From NCBI GenBank assembly GCA_022497155.1, contig MU385730.1, positions 558,001 through 622,000 on the forward strand: 64,000 bases of DNA, written 5' to 3'. This DNA comes from Whalleya microplaca. Taxonomy: Eukaryota; Ascomycota; Sordariomycetes; Xylariales; Xylariaceae. Under the pieces are notes generated by a model, which searched no databases, had not been told where the DNA came from, and saw only the letters and a list, made by a program, of their open reading frames with translations. Of this stretch, positions 9,861 through 22,384 are shown in pieces (the stretch's first letter is position 1; every line of letters begins with the position of its first letter). A program made the position numbers and the translations under genes.

Positions 9861-12800
9861 GGATCGAAGCCGTTCGTAACGACAAGATGCTTCCATCGAG
9901 CCATCACTGAATCGGAAGCAGTAATAAGTCGGGGCCCTCGAACATTGACAGCGCTTTCAACAAGCCAATTAATCTGACGTGGCTTGACTTAATTGTGTTC
10001 CGGAATTAACTCAGGTCAAGTCGTTGTCTAGGAAAAGCTTGACACATTTCAAATATATTGAGGTTACTTTACCCTTATACATAGATATAACCCCCATCTA
10101 CCATGACAATTTCCTAGTGTTTATTAGTGGTTAGTTGTCAGCCAGCTTTTACACCACCCCTTGTTAAACTCTTAACTGCAATCATCTCCACGAGAACTTT
10201 TCCTTCAGATGGATCAAACTAACTGACTGACTGATCGCCTCAAGACCGAGTATGACAAATAGCAATAAGAGCCTCAGCAGAAGATCCCGAGGGTTCGAGA
10301 TCAAATCGAAAGAGTATCCTAGTGGGTGACCAATCAAGTTGAGTTGTGAATATTATGAAGTCGAGCCAAATTTCAGATAAATTGACTCGACTAGCGGTCA
10401 AGTCAGGCTAATGGTGTGATCAAATTGACTTGACTTATTAAGCTCTGGAATCATGACATGTCAAATGAACGCCACCACTTAGATCGATCAATATGAGCTA
10501 TTGCCATGAGATTAATAAACGAATATTTATCGTACATATGAAAACATGGAGATGAGAGTGGTTCTCAAGTACATATGAGGAAATCCACAGGCAAAGAGGC
10601 GAGTGTGGCTTGCTTCCGATAATTGTGGCTTGTTTCAATTCAATAGCTGAAAGGGGTATGCCCCCTCCGCTTGATTATATAATCAAAGATGATTGGCTTA
10701 CCCCAGAATCTGAAACTGAGACCGAGCTGGTGCTTGTGGCGGTACCGAGGCGCATCAGAACACGCCGGCGGGTCCACCGTCCCTTCAGCCAAAATTCAAT
10801 TTTGAAGAGACGTTCCCGCCGTCCCGTCGCTACGAAGTACGATGTGCAACCTTCATACCGAGACATTGTGGGCGTGTACTCCTCCTCTTATAGACTCTAG
10901 CTACACTCAATCAAACTTGACAGCTTCTAAGGTGACTGTCCTACCCATGTATTACCTAGGTATGTATGTACGCAAGTATGTATGTAGTTTGTTCGTGGGT
11001 TTTCTTCGCAGACGGTACCTAGGTAAGCGAAGAGAGCTTTCTGTAGCGAACACGGGCCAGACCGACGGCCCTGATTGGGGTTTCACAGTGTTCCAGGACC
11101 AGGCCTACATTCGGTACGTGACGGAGTCTCTATAAAAAGGTGGATCTTCAAGTCTCTGGCACGCAGGATCGCCCGCGCATGAGAGCGAACGTAATCATCG
11201 TCAGCACCCAATGAACGACGGCAGCCGACTAGCGGCAGCCTGTCAGATGAGTGACGACACCGACGAAGCGCCGACTAGGGTCTTGAACCTTCTTCAATGC
11301 AATTCAGACGAGCTGATTCGGGCAGGCGACGGTGGTCCCAGGCCGATGATAATACAATTGCCCTAAAGGGACGGCCATTGGAAACGATGGACGACACTGC
11401 GACGAAGTGCGCATGACTGACGATAGAGGCTAGTCTCCACAGCAACAAGAGCAACAATCTTCCGACAGTGATGCGTTTGTCAAGTTGTCCGCAAATAGGC
11501 GATTTGCACAGGGGCATGTTGCCAAGAGACCAGCTTCCCAAACGCCTTACGCAGTGGGTGGACGCTTCAGCAGTTACAATCATAGATACATCAGAGTTGA
11601 CACCAAAATTGGAGGGCTAACGAAATTGAGGGGCTCACAAGCGATGGGTCACCCCGGTCATTGCGAATTGCAGTGCAGCCAGCCCAGCCCATCCTGCCAT
11701 TGCATTGACGACATGGTCTGGGGTTCCCGTCGCTCATCCTCAATTTGGCGAACGACCAACGACAGCCAATGTCGACTTCCATTTTCGGCCCTCCCATCAA
11801 TGCACACTTGTCCACCATGTTATCGTGACTGTTCCACCTTGTGGGCTTCAGTTTGCTCGACTTCATCTCAAACTTTCGGTAGATCCTGTCCGGTGGCTAG
11901 GCTGCTAGCTCACGAACGACATCCCCCTATAACTCTGTAATAATCACTTTATGCGCCCGCGAATGCGGATGCACGACGCCGTCTTGAAGGGGCAAATTGC
12001 CTACTGAAAGCTCCGTAAATACTTTGATGACGGGCAGATCTTTAATTTTCCCACTGGGAATTGACTGATCTTGGAATGCAGTTCGTGAGATTCTTCTTGC
12101 CCGGAAGTTGGTTTATGATGTTATGACGTCGAAAAGCCCAGGCGTCTGAAATTAAGGGCCTAGATATCTCTCGTCAGCATATCTGACAGGATTGACGACC
12201 GACCACGATCGACTACGATCGACTTAATGGCTCGATTATCTATCAGCTAAAACTACCAAGTAGGAGGAGCAAGACCGTACAGTCCATAGAAGGACAGTTG
12301 TTCGTCTGAGGGATTGAGATGATGGGTGCACCCGATTGCTTACACATGCGCCACCACCGTCCAGAGCTCGACATGACAAACAGGTTCGTAACTACAGATC
12401 TATACACGACATCGGTATTACAGATCCGGGTGCATTCAGCTAACGTAGCTGTCCACGTGGGCCTTGTCGCAACTGATTGACGGAAGATAGGTAGATACTT
12501 TGATATAAAATAGAGGCGAACAATATGTATGTAAGTAATAGATATATCGATATGTACGCACATGTACGTACCTGGGGGGGGGGGGGGAGGTAGAGAAGTA
12601 AGGTGGTATGGAGAAGGTACTCGTGTATCTCTGTATCAGCTGTATCAGATTCATTGGATTGCACTGCCTGAACTGCCTGAGCAAACACACCCCGGCAAGC
12701 GTAGGTGGGACGAAACCCTGTGGCCAATCAGAGGCTGTATGCTCGTCGACAACCTTCCCAGGTAGGTACGGCCCCTACACAGGTCCAGACACCACCAGGA

Positions 12801-13655
12801 CCTGCCTGCCGCTGCTTATCCTCAATTACACAAGCATTTCCCTCGCCTGCCGCTGGCTGCACTTCCACTTGACTCTTTCATCCTTCTCTGTCTTCGCAAG
12901 CCTTTAGGTTGCAGGCGAGTTTCCACTCATTTGACTAAACCGTTCACTCATTCATTCATATCTTCCTGCCTGCGCCTCTGCATTTCCTTCATTCACTTCG
13001 ATCAGTGAAATTCTAGAAAGAGAACTCGCGGTGGTGAGATTTTCCCACTGTGTGGTGTTCTGCGTGTCTGTTGCTTGGGAGATCTGGTCGGAGGCCACTA
13101 TCACCATATCCACGACAACACAACCGCCAAAGAAAACATAAAAACGAAAAACAAAAACTCGGTTATCTGAGAACATCTCAGTTCTTCGCAGTTTCCGACT
13201 TCTGAACACACGTCCGGTTACATATAGCCAGATTCTTCTCTCGGACTTCCGGGTATCTGGGCCATATCGCACAAGTCGGGCCTGGTCAGTCCCGAATCTC
13301 ACATCGCCATCGGCCTCGCCCGTCCAATTGGAAGGCCTGGCCTCGTTCCTGTGGAACAAACCTATTTGTTCGAGTCAATACACGGCCATGGGCAGCTTTA
13401 CAGGACTCTAATTACCCGTATTCGTCCTACCCAGCTTCTCCCTCTGTCGTATTTGATTTCTTCGACCGGCTCAACTAGTTTGGCCATTTTCACTCAAGAT
13501 ACCCCCCATCTTCACTTCGTTTTCGCTTCTACGCCGGCCAGTTACTTAGGGCCTACACACCATCTTTTCACCACCCTTACTCCGATTGACAGTGAGCTCT
13601 CACTTTCAGCACTGCCTCCGGTGAACCCCGCCGCTGTCTCAAACTGGAAGACAAG
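9861..13655. other. 3.8-kb intergenic region
   Basis: I see no convincing gene. Short open frames here overlap on both strands and lack family features. Landmarks are a cluster of TCAAGTC/GACTTGA motifs at 9950-10440, two TACCTAGGTA palindromes (10953-10962 and 11016-11025), a G14 run at 12574-12587, and pyrimidine-rich sequence at 12780-13650 that is probably promoter and leader of the next gene. Confidence 0.6.
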
Positions 13656-15005
13656 ATGCTACTTCCAGTCTTCACCTCCCTTCTCATTCTCTTCCTAGGC
13701 CAAGTTCGGTCCGAAGATGTGGCCCCCTGCGCAGTAAGTAGACTTGATTCCCAAAGGACACAGATATGCATACTCAGTGAATGGTTGATGAGCCGGCTGA
13801 GTCGACTCTTTCCAGCTTTGACGGGGGAATAATGTGGCTAACGTCACCTTTTGTCTTCAGGTTGGCTGCGTCGACGGTGTTTTCGCAAACTCGATCAACC
13901 TGGGATGTGCTGCAGGAGACCAACTATGTCTATGTGCCAAGACTACCGACATGACGGATGGCATCAGAGACTGCGTCAATTCAGCCTGCGGAAGTGATGC
14001 TGCCGCCCAGGCACCCCTAGCTCAGACCTATGGGAGCAACCAATGCCAAGGTAGGTGGCCAATAGCCGGCTGCAGTTCCCTATGACGTCTAGAAGGCCTT
14101 AAATTAATCAACGATTCCTGCAGCTGCATCTTCCAAGGCTGGCCTGTTGGCGGCTGCCACGCCAACTCCTACACCATCGCCTGCCACAGCCCAGGAGCAA
14201 GCAGCTACCACACCAACAACGGCTGCCGCAGAGACTGCGGAGGCTAGTCCCAGCCCCAGCCCAAGTCCTAGCGCAGACGCAAGCCCGAGTCCGAGCCCAA
14301 GCCCCGCAACCCAAGCCGTAGCTGCGGCATCGCCCAGTACTTCGGACGCAACGGCCGAGGCTACCAGCCCAACCTCAGCTTCAGCTTCGACATCGGATGC
14401 GGCATCGACTACGGCGGCAGCAGGATCTTCGAGTAGTTCCGTAAGTTGTTTACCCTAATGATCCTGGGGGCAAGAGGCTCATCTATTCATAGTCGGTTTC
14501 GGCATACATCACTGCTGGCACGAGTGTCGGAAGTGCGGCCGCAGCCAAGAATTCCGACGACGCCTCATCTTCTGACGATGGTAGTGGTCTCACGACTGCC
14601 GCAAAGGGTGGGATTGGTGCCGGCGTCGGCGCGGCGGTAATTGTGGCCACGGTTATCGCCTGCTGCTTATGTATGCGACGCAGACAAAAGAAGAAGAGAG
14701 ACGCAGAGATCCGGGCGCGCTCTCTCCAGATCTCCCAACCACTTCCTGGGTCCGGACGACAGTACGCGGATAACATGCGCCAGGCCGAGGCAGGCTTATC
14801 CAGGACGTTTACGACGACATCAGCACCGCGCATAGGCGAGGCAGTCTCTTCACCTTCGCCGACATCCCGCGTGGCAGAAAAGGTATCGCCTGAGTCGCCA
14901 CCTATGTCACCGTCGACGACGGCATCGTACTATTCTGAGCTCGACCACAATCTCAGACGCTACGAAGAGATGACGCCGCAAACGCAACCTCGAACCATGA
15001 TATAG
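13656..15005 (+). CDS. Membrane-anchored CFEM-domain surface protein
   Basis: Exons: 13656-13733, 13861-14050, 14124-14440 and 14493-15005, giving 365 residues. A signal peptide (MLLPVFTSLLILFLGQVRS) precedes a compact eight-cysteine CFEM domain at about 25-89, including GCAAGDQLCLCA, DCVNSAC and a last Cys in SNQCQ. Residues 90-230 are an Ala/Ser/Thr/Pro-rich stalk with SPSPSPSP runs, probably O-glycosylated. A single transmembrane helix at about 234-255 is followed by RRRQKKKR and a cytoplasmic tail of about 105 residues. CFEM domains act in haem or iron handling, adhesion and virulence-related sensing. The helix and long tail instead of a GPI signal suggest a receptor-like or wall-sensor form; that is inference. 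No downstream partner is adjacent. Confidence 0.88.
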
Positions 15006-16859
15006 TCGGCCGGGCTCCGGCCCGCGCGATTCTCTTTGCTTCGTACCCTCGCCGAACTGTCCTGGGCTTGCTAGCTGGAAAAGTCTTGTTGAATGGCGAT
15101 GCGTTTTTCATGTGTTAAGATGACTGGAATTTGAAGTCATTCCTATCCCCTCACGGGGCTAATTAAGGGCGACTCAACCCTATTTCTTTTTGGCAGTGCT
15201 TTTCGAGTGGACGTTTAAAAAGGGTGTAGTTTTGATGATGTAATGGAATGCAAGACCTACTGATAGCCCAGGCATGTGTGTGAGCTATACCACAGCCGGG
15301 TTGTGTGCAGACAGCCAAGATGTAGTATAGGAACGAATGAAGGAGACTTGCTATTTATATATTGAGATGCCATATTACTATTCTATTGATTGCCGCATTG
15401 CGTAGCCCGAGCAGCAGTTAAATTCCCCAGACACATGCCAATACTCTCGAGTCACTTTAGCGGCTGACGTTCAACTGTCTCCATATGCACGATACCCCGC
15501 AAGTAAGCATCAGCCTCAGACCATACTGGGGTCCCATCACCTCACTATATATACTACAAGGAACACATGAGTACATGGGAAACCCTCGTTGCGATAGCGA
15601 GATATCTGAGAACGCCTCCAAGCGAAGCTAATCTGATTTTCTTACTTAGTGATAAACCCAAGGGACATGGGCAATTGCCTCCAACGCCTGCATCGCTCTT
15701 GTCAGCTTTACAGGCCCACGGCTGGCTGATGAGGTCTTCGCAGTTGCAGACAACGATGAAGAATATGGTCTAGGTATTATAGTCAACCCTACTGACTATC
15801 AAGGACATTTACCAGCCACGCTTGGCCTGTCAGCTGGACCTTCGCTTATTCTGCTGCCGGTATAACCATTGCGGACCCCGTCTGGTTTATAAGAAAAATG
15901 TGTCGTATAGCCTTGCTTTCTTGTCACGCAGTCCGCGACGAGGACTACCAAGGGGGAACCAAATTGAGGGCTCTGATACTTAGGTAGGAGCGTAGCGTAT
16001 TCGTGGGGTTAGACTGCGTATGCTTCTTATATTTGCCACTAATGTTTTACTTACTCCGCCGTTCCCACTCATCCTTTAAATCATCAATGTTGCTGTGTGG
16101 TAGAATGCTGCAAAGACGGTAAATTACAGATGAGAACCGGCCGAAAATAGACCGCCTCCGGTCCTCTTGGCAGAGATAGCGGGAGTGGGGCCGGGTGGCG
16201 ACGTCGTTTGGCTCGGCCCGGATTCGGCTTCTGGGAGAAATAGCAGGCGGCCCACGGATTTGAGTACCAAGCTCGAACAGCCTGCGAGCAACACAAGATA
16301 GTAACAGAACCAAAAGAGCTCTTCTTACCAAGAAAAAAAAAAGAAAAAAATCACTGTTCAATAGTGCTGGGAATTCTCTGCCCTATCGTCGAAACAGAAG
16401 TTTATATTGTCATCATTGTCGTTGACTAAACGGGCCATCAACATGTTGCCTTAGAGGGGCTGTATCTGGGATGGTAACTCAAATCCGTCGGCCGCCTGAA
16501 TAGCCATGGAAATTATTCTGAATGGCTCTATTTTTTTACTTTCGACTTCGGCTCCAAGTTACGTGACGTCTTCTTGGACTATATAACCGCTTGGCTGTGA
16601 ATCAAAACATTCTTAAAATATAAGGCAATTTATTTCGCGGAATTTAAATCACTGGTTGTTACAAAGAGTCTCTTTTCGTTGCCTCTGTAACGAAGCCGTT
16701 ACCACAGGTCTTGATTTAATGTAACAGAAGGCGTAGAAGGGTAATTACTTAGATTGATCGCTGGCTAGCTAAAGGAGAGTCTATCTAAGGGTTGGCGAAC
16801 CGAAATCTTATATATTCCTGTATGGCTTCCTATTGCAGGCATGGATTGCCAAGAGGTCT
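15006..16859. other. Intergenic region
   Basis: 1.85 kb between convergent genes. It holds the 3' flanks of the CFEM gene and of the decayed phosphorylase gene. I see no coding sequence, RNA gene or repeat that I can support. Confidence 0.55.
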
Positions 16860-19743
16860 TCAGGTGACTATTCCGGGGGTAAGAGGAGGTTGGGATGAGT
16901 GGCTAGGTTGTAACAGCTTCTTAGCCGCTATCGTACCCCGCGGAACCCTAGCGAGGAGATCTTTCGCATATGCAGCTGCTGTCATTGCTGCGTAGCCTTG
17001 CCACAGAGTATCTTTATGTGTGTCTGAGTAGTCACATATGCCGCGAATAGCAAGGCAAGGAATGTCAATCCTTAGCCCTGCAACTTCCGTCTCAAAACAC
17101 AAAATTTGATTCTCAACAGAAAGCTTATCTCGTAATAAGGCATCTTCCATTTCCCGGTTTGCAGAAGCGATTAAGCCATAATGTATTGCCGGGTTATGGT
17201 CATGTTCTGATCGCTCGATTCTGGAAACCATGTCCGATTCAGTATTGGCGCAGCTCTCCTCTGAATATGTACGAGTTGATTGGTATAGTCTGTCGGTATT
17301 AGCATCTGGACGGCGATACATCGCTTTCAACCTCGGTTTATCTTCAAGCTTGCGATTAATAGCCTCCTCGATATCATTGCCATGCCCTTCATGCTGAGCT
17401 TTCAGCCTGGATATTCCCACTACCATTGATGGTGGAGGCGGGCGCAAACGTCTAGTGGCAGTCAATCTTTTCTCTTGGATCGCCTTTTGATAGTCATACT
17501 GTAATATACCTCCATCCTGAGATATATTGTCAGAGTAACCAACGACAACGTCGCCTAGGCGGATGTCATGACTCCGGCTTGGTGCTCCCCTACCGACGCC
17601 TACCATCAACAACATGTGTATATTGCGAAAACCGCGTAGCACGTTTTCTTCAACATCCCTGCCCTTACCAACTCCATATTCCCAACGTGGCAGCATAATG
17701 ATAACAACCAGATGGTCTTCAATTCGTCCAAAAATGTATTCGTTGGTATAGTTGAATAGTGAATGATCTGGCGCGGGGTGTTCTTCGCTAAGAAATTCAC
17801 GGGCTGCAATGAACTCGGTTCGGTAAGCACATATCCAGCCAATGTTGTACTCGGCAGGGGTCGGATATTTTCGTGGACCTAATTGCTTATCCGCATCGTG
17901 ACCGCCTTTGACTGGAACTGAATCTTTCAGATCTTCGCCATACCCGCTTGAGTAGGATGCTTCTTCTCCTTCATTTGGCCGACGACCCTTCTTTCCGTCT
18001 TCAGACTCGTCTTTCCTACTCTCAGTCATCCCTGTTTCCCTGTTGTGGTCAGCACTGGTAAGGACATCAAGGCGAGATCCTTAAGATGACTGGCGATATG
18101 TTCGTGTAGCTGGTGTCGGATTGCTGTCGGATCGCTGGTCGGGATCGCTGGCCTGAGCTTGTCTGGGATGCAGTCACAGAAGGGGCACGAAAACTCATCC
18201 TCACGCATGACAAGTTTTCGCCTTATTTCGGAAAGGGTAGCTAGTTGCAGAGCGCTCGGTGGACGTCTATCTGGATGGTTGGATGGATCTTTCATGTGTT
18301 CCATGAAGCTCTCAAGGTCGTTGAATTGCTTAGCTTCATGGTCAGTATCGCAGTACCAGGTGCTCCTATGGATTCTTCGAGTCCACTGCTCTGAATGCAC
18401 AGTGTTCATGTGGTCGACCCATTCTTTCATGTGAACAAAGAAAAGCAACGGTGATGTGCATCCTTCCGCAAGGCAGACGTAGGGCTGTACATCCTCGTCT
18501 AGATGGTCTCTAGTGTGAACTCGTTAGAATCTGGGCTGAGAACGGGGGCATTGATAACGAAAAGCAAATGCTTACTCCCAAAAGGTGGGAATTTGGCTTA
18601 ATTTATCGATGGGCAGCCGCTTTGCGCAATATGGACACGCGCAGTCGGTGGCTTCTGGCGGGAAGTAAGGCTTGGGCGGATACTTGCGCCTAGGCAAGCG
18701 CCCAGAAGATCCCATGTTGATGGTTGAATGGGCTGGCTCTAGCTTTAAGCTGCGACGAGCCATACCGGCGTCCAGGGCGCTCCTCGTGTCGGCAGATCTA
18801 GTAGACAAATTGCGACCACCGGCTTGACGCAGCTGAAGGAGAGGCATGGGCGAGGGGCTAGGATGAAGCCGGTACGGCTGCGACTGGGTGACAGGGACAA
18901 CCTGTGTTTGGTTGATGTCAACTTGGTTTGGTGCTTATCTTCTCTTCAATCTCTCCTCGTGCTTCATCTTATGATACAGTCGTTTTCGGCGAACTGCGAT
19001 CGATTCACTGAGTTGCTTGCAGAGAGATAGTCGAATATGGGGGAATGTGTTCTTGATGATGAGAAACGCGTGACTTTCAAAGGGGTTGTCCCTATTGGTT
19101 CTGGAGGAGAGGCTGTAGTCCTGACTTCGTACGGACGATCTGCGAATCAATTTTGCTACGAAATGCAGCTCTTGAACCGCATACCGGATGGCATCGACCG
19201 CTTCCTTATGTAGATCACCGCTTGAGCTCTTTTCATTCCCGGTGCCCGTGTTTACTGGTTGAAATAAGTACTCATTTTGTCGCTTAAGATAGCTTAAAGG
19301 GTTTTTGCTCGGGACGTACAGTATTCTAGGTTTCTCGCGAGCATCCGGAGCAGCTCTACGACTACGAATTATATGTCTTTGTATCTTTGTAGGCGCGTAT
19401 CAAGGGATCGATCAACAGAGGCAACTGAAGCATCGGTATTATCAATCCAGTTGTTGAAGCTTCTTTTCATTTCCTCCACAAATTCGACTATCTCAGTTAG
19501 GCGCTCGTCCGTAATTTCTGACTTGACAGTGGTATCCGACGAATTCGCTTGCCCTTCAACGCTATGAAAGAGCCCGAGGCAATCTTTAACCGCATCATAT
19601 ATTACCTTGTGGTTGTTTTCATCGTCCTCCTCATCGGAACCTGTCTCGTATTCATATAGCGAGTTTAAAGCGTCGTAGTGTTCGCAGCTTGAATCTTTAG
19701 GATCCTCGAAATTTCTGTCGTTGCGGTAGATTGTCTCTTCCAT
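16860..19743 (-). pseudogene. Decayed C2H2 plus nucleoside-phosphorylase-like (PNP/UDP) protein gene
   Basis: Minus-strand pieces join into one fungal architecture. 19743-19369 gives the N-terminal region (IYDAVKDCLGLF ... SLDTRL). From about 19367 the frame shifts and reads on through IRRSSVR and IAVRRKRLYHKMKHEERL to 18576. A 66-nt intron (18575-18510) follows, then 18509-18030 encodes C2H2-like fingers (CPYC, YVCLAEGC, WYCDTDH, CPFC) ending HIASHLKDLALMSLP. A second frame change leads into 18029-16860: a PNP/UDP domain (IGWICAYRTEF, MVGVGRGAPS, RLGDVVVG, FETEVAG, IRGICDYSD). An in-frame TAA at 18935-18937 interrupts the middle; CAA to TAA would explain it. PNP domains cap many fungal STAND proteins as effectors; no NACHT follows here. 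Alternatively the last piece, whose ATG overlaps the upstream TGA, is a separate 389-residue gene. Confidence 0.7.
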
Positions 19744-20267
19744 TTTGGCCTTGCTAGTATTTCAAGTTAAGAATGAGAGTTTACAGAGCCTTTCTCCGAG
19801 GTGTGCTGCTTGACATATGTGCGTTGCTCTTCATCGGTCATATGGCCCCTTTCTAGATTGCGGTACACGTTGCGAGATTACACAACCCTTTATAAATGTA
19901 CGTCAATCTAGAGACAGAATCGATATTTATAAAGGAGGACCATGAACAGGAAAATGCGCAGCCTGACTCACATTCATAAAGATGGACGGGTGACTCATTG
20001 AAGCCGTTTGCTCATCAGGGTTATTTAAGCGACGCAAACACTCATTTAGATATGCATCTGTACAACTACAATACACTCTTTTACTTACCTCTCTTTTTTG
20101 GTAGTGTGTAAGCAGATGGTTGCAAGAACACATGTCATATAATGCGAGCCTTCTAAATAGTTTTTAGCATCAGACAATTGCAGGCAGTCCAATATATACT
20201 CCAGTTTAGGATAGAAGTACTCCGAAAAATTCAACGCTAGCAAATTTGTATATGTAGACTTAATACG

Positions 20268-20660
20268 TTATTTATGATGTATTGGTTTGGATTGTTGCGA
20301 GTTTAAGAGACTAAGAACATGGCTTGTGGAACTTTTAAGCACTGAGACCAAAGAGCCCCCATCATCTACAAAAGAAGAATAGCGGTATGGGGAATAGCTT
20401 TTGGACAGTGCATTCATGTCGGAATCACTCCGTTCCGCAGAAAGGCTGGTTTCCTCGCCAATGCTGTTTAGGCTCATGAACTTAGCCCAGAGACCGAGTT
20501 GGCCGCGCTTCATCCTCTTCCTCGTGGCTGTAAACCCTTCATTGTGGTCCATAAAACTCTTGGGAGTGGCAATTAGTTGTGCCTCTCGTTGGTTGAGTGA
20601 TCGCATCTGTTCCTTCTTCTCAAAGTCTCGCAACACAGTTCCAAGATGAAATGGGCCCAT
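20268..20660 (-). CDS. Uncharacterised open frame, doubtful gene
   Basis: A 130-residue frame (MGPFHLGTVLRDFEKK...) with balanced composition. Lys/Arg-rich middle and Ser-rich end (SLVSVLKSSTSHVLSLL). I recognise no family, see no introns that extend it, and find an overlapping frame on the other strand. It lies between a decayed gene and a repeat copy, so it could be a gene fragment or chance. Confidence 0.2.
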   Translation of the reverse strand: MGPFHLGTVLRDFEKKEQMRSLNQREAQLIATPKSFMDHNEGFTATRKRMKRGQLGLWAKFMSLNSIGEETSLSAERSDSDMNALSKSYSPYRYSSFVDDGGSLVSVLKSSTSHVLSLLNSQQSKPIHHK

Positions 20661-20912
20661 GGGAGGAGGTGGTAAGCCGGTCTAGCTTCTATTTTCTTTG
20701 GATGAGCTTACTACAAGTGAATTACGGAGGCAATTGGGGGACATGTTGGTAGTCTAATACCAGGCCACGTTGATATATATATATGTCGGTGTGTGTGTGT
20801 AATTGAATCCCGCAAATGTACATCTATTAAGTCATCCACATGATGTGTGTAAACAATTGTAAAGTGTGGCTTGAGACAAAGTCGCTCAGGCCATTAGACC
20901 ATTATAGAAACC

Positions 20913-21087
20913 TGTCACGATATTAGGGGTATTAGTTATAGTGTTAAGGGATCTTCTAAGCTACTAGAAGATCTTTTAGATCTTAGGCCTTTACACAATT
21001 CTAATTGAGTCAACTAAAGTGATCACGGCAGCACCTAAATGATCATTGCACACACTGTAACTGTGATAAAACCCCTATAGCAGCACA
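20913..21087 (+). repeat. RepA dispersed repeat, copy 2 (most complete)
   Basis: A 175-bp unit starts TGTCACGATATTAGGGG and ends in a sequence whose reverse complement is TGTGCTGCTATAGGGG, so the ends form an imperfect inverted repeat of about 23 bp. Inside is a hairpin (GATCTTCTA...TAGAAGATC) and the core ATCACGGCAGCACCTAAATG. It is either a small non-autonomous transposon or a solo LTR. I see no clear target-site duplication. Confidence 0.75.
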
Positions 21088-22384
21088 GTTGATAGCCGGC
21101 GTGTCAGCATCTAGAAGAGCTACAAGGCCCTGAAGGGACTTTTTCGTACCTAGGTCTCCCGATCCCCCCTAATATCTACAGGAGTTAGCGTGAAAGGCTG
21201 CGTAAGACAGCCAGGATACTCGCAAAGTATTTCCCATCGAAGTGATGGTATGGAACTATTGCATTAATCCATTAATTGCACTTTCTAGTTGCAAATGTTC
21301 TGACTAGTCCATTCACTTGCCATGGCGAGGAGTTTGACACGATCCCTGGGCTGTCTCCCGAATGTCCCGACAACTAGGCCTTCAGGGATTCCCATCTCTA
21401 TTTATCTGATATTGCCATGCTTTTGATTGTGTTACCGTTTGGTAGCCGGAGGACGGGATTCTAGTGCCTCTTGTGCGCATCATGAGAGCTTCTCGGCTGT
21501 AATAATGATTTATAGGTTGTTATAAAATAGCCCATGAGGATATTCCAGCATCTAACAAAGTAGAGTGAAACTGTTTTATTTCGTCGTTCCTCTATTTGAT
21601 TTACAGATTCTCTCAGACCCCATACCTGTCACTTTGTAGAAAGATGAGGTAGAACTACATATAAAAACTGTCTTCGCGGCAGTGAGACTCAGACCAATGG
21701 CAAAGATGTTCTATCTACTTTAAAGTTTAAGTGACTCTCAACTAAGATACATACCTTCTACATCTCTTATCTGCGTTGTAAGCCCGCCAGGCTATTATGA
21801 TCCTGGGTAGCAGAGAGCTGCACGTGGTTGCGACAGCATACCGAATTCCGCACCACATTTTATCAATCTTGTTTTACCATCCGTCCCTTTACTGACAAAA
21901 CCAGAAAAGGGGTACCCCTAGAGCGTGAACCTAAGTCTCAGCCCATATGATAGGGGTGATTTTTCTTATGCCCGAATATAGATTTCTTACTCTCCAAAGG
22001 TTGCCCGATCTCTTTCACTATTAAACAAATGCCGATATTCAATCTTGTATGCATGCCTATACGTGATATCAAGCGAGGAGGGCACATGTATGGCATATCC
22101 ATTTACATAGCTCAGAGAGGCTTCCAAATATGTAACCTAACTAGTTTAGATACTACTGGAAATAGAAGCGTCTCCATCATCTAGAGGAGACGAACACACT
22201 CCTGAATACGTCACCGCACGGCTAGGATGCGCAATTCTCTTGGGGCAATGCCGATGAGGCGTATTGCCGTCTCATCGAAGTTGAGTTTGAGAGTATGCTA
22301 CACGTATCATAGATACAGTTTCCTCTTACAAGCATGTACATGGCCTCTAGTAATTGGGTATGACAAGTTATCACATTATCTGCA

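Larger units (their letters stand above)
19744..22384. other. Intergenic region with RepA copy 2
   Basis: 2.6 kb upstream of the decayed gene and downstream of MRPL22. It contains RepA at 20913-21087 and a doubtful open frame at 20268-20660. A TACCTAGGT near-palindrome lies at 21147-21155. The rest is AT-leaning sequence in which I see nothing supportable. Confidence 0.55.

Noticed and set aside
9950..10440. Cluster of TCAAGTC/GACTTGA motifs, possibly a transposon with a CAGAGCTTAATAAG end
   Set aside because: I found no matching left end, no inverted terminal pairing and no target-site duplication.
10610..10900. Plus-strand frame of 96 codons with Arg-rich middle
   Set aside because: An overlapping frame on the other strand is equally open, no domain is seen and no introns extend it.
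12952..13359. Minus-strand frame of 135 codons upstream of the CFEM gene
   Set aside because: It lies in pyrimidine-rich leader or promoter sequence, and its protein looks like random translation.
18034..18040. GGGAAAC on the minus strand at the C2H2/PNP junction, resembling a -1 ribosomal frameshift site
   Set aside because: The direction fits a -1 shift, but the heptamer is not in the required X XXY YYZ phase relative to the upstream frame, and two other lesions in the same gene point to decay instead.
20913..21087. A target-site duplication around RepA copy 2
   Set aside because: The flanks (GAAACC and GTTGAT) share no direct repeat of 2-10 bp, so the element class stays undecided.
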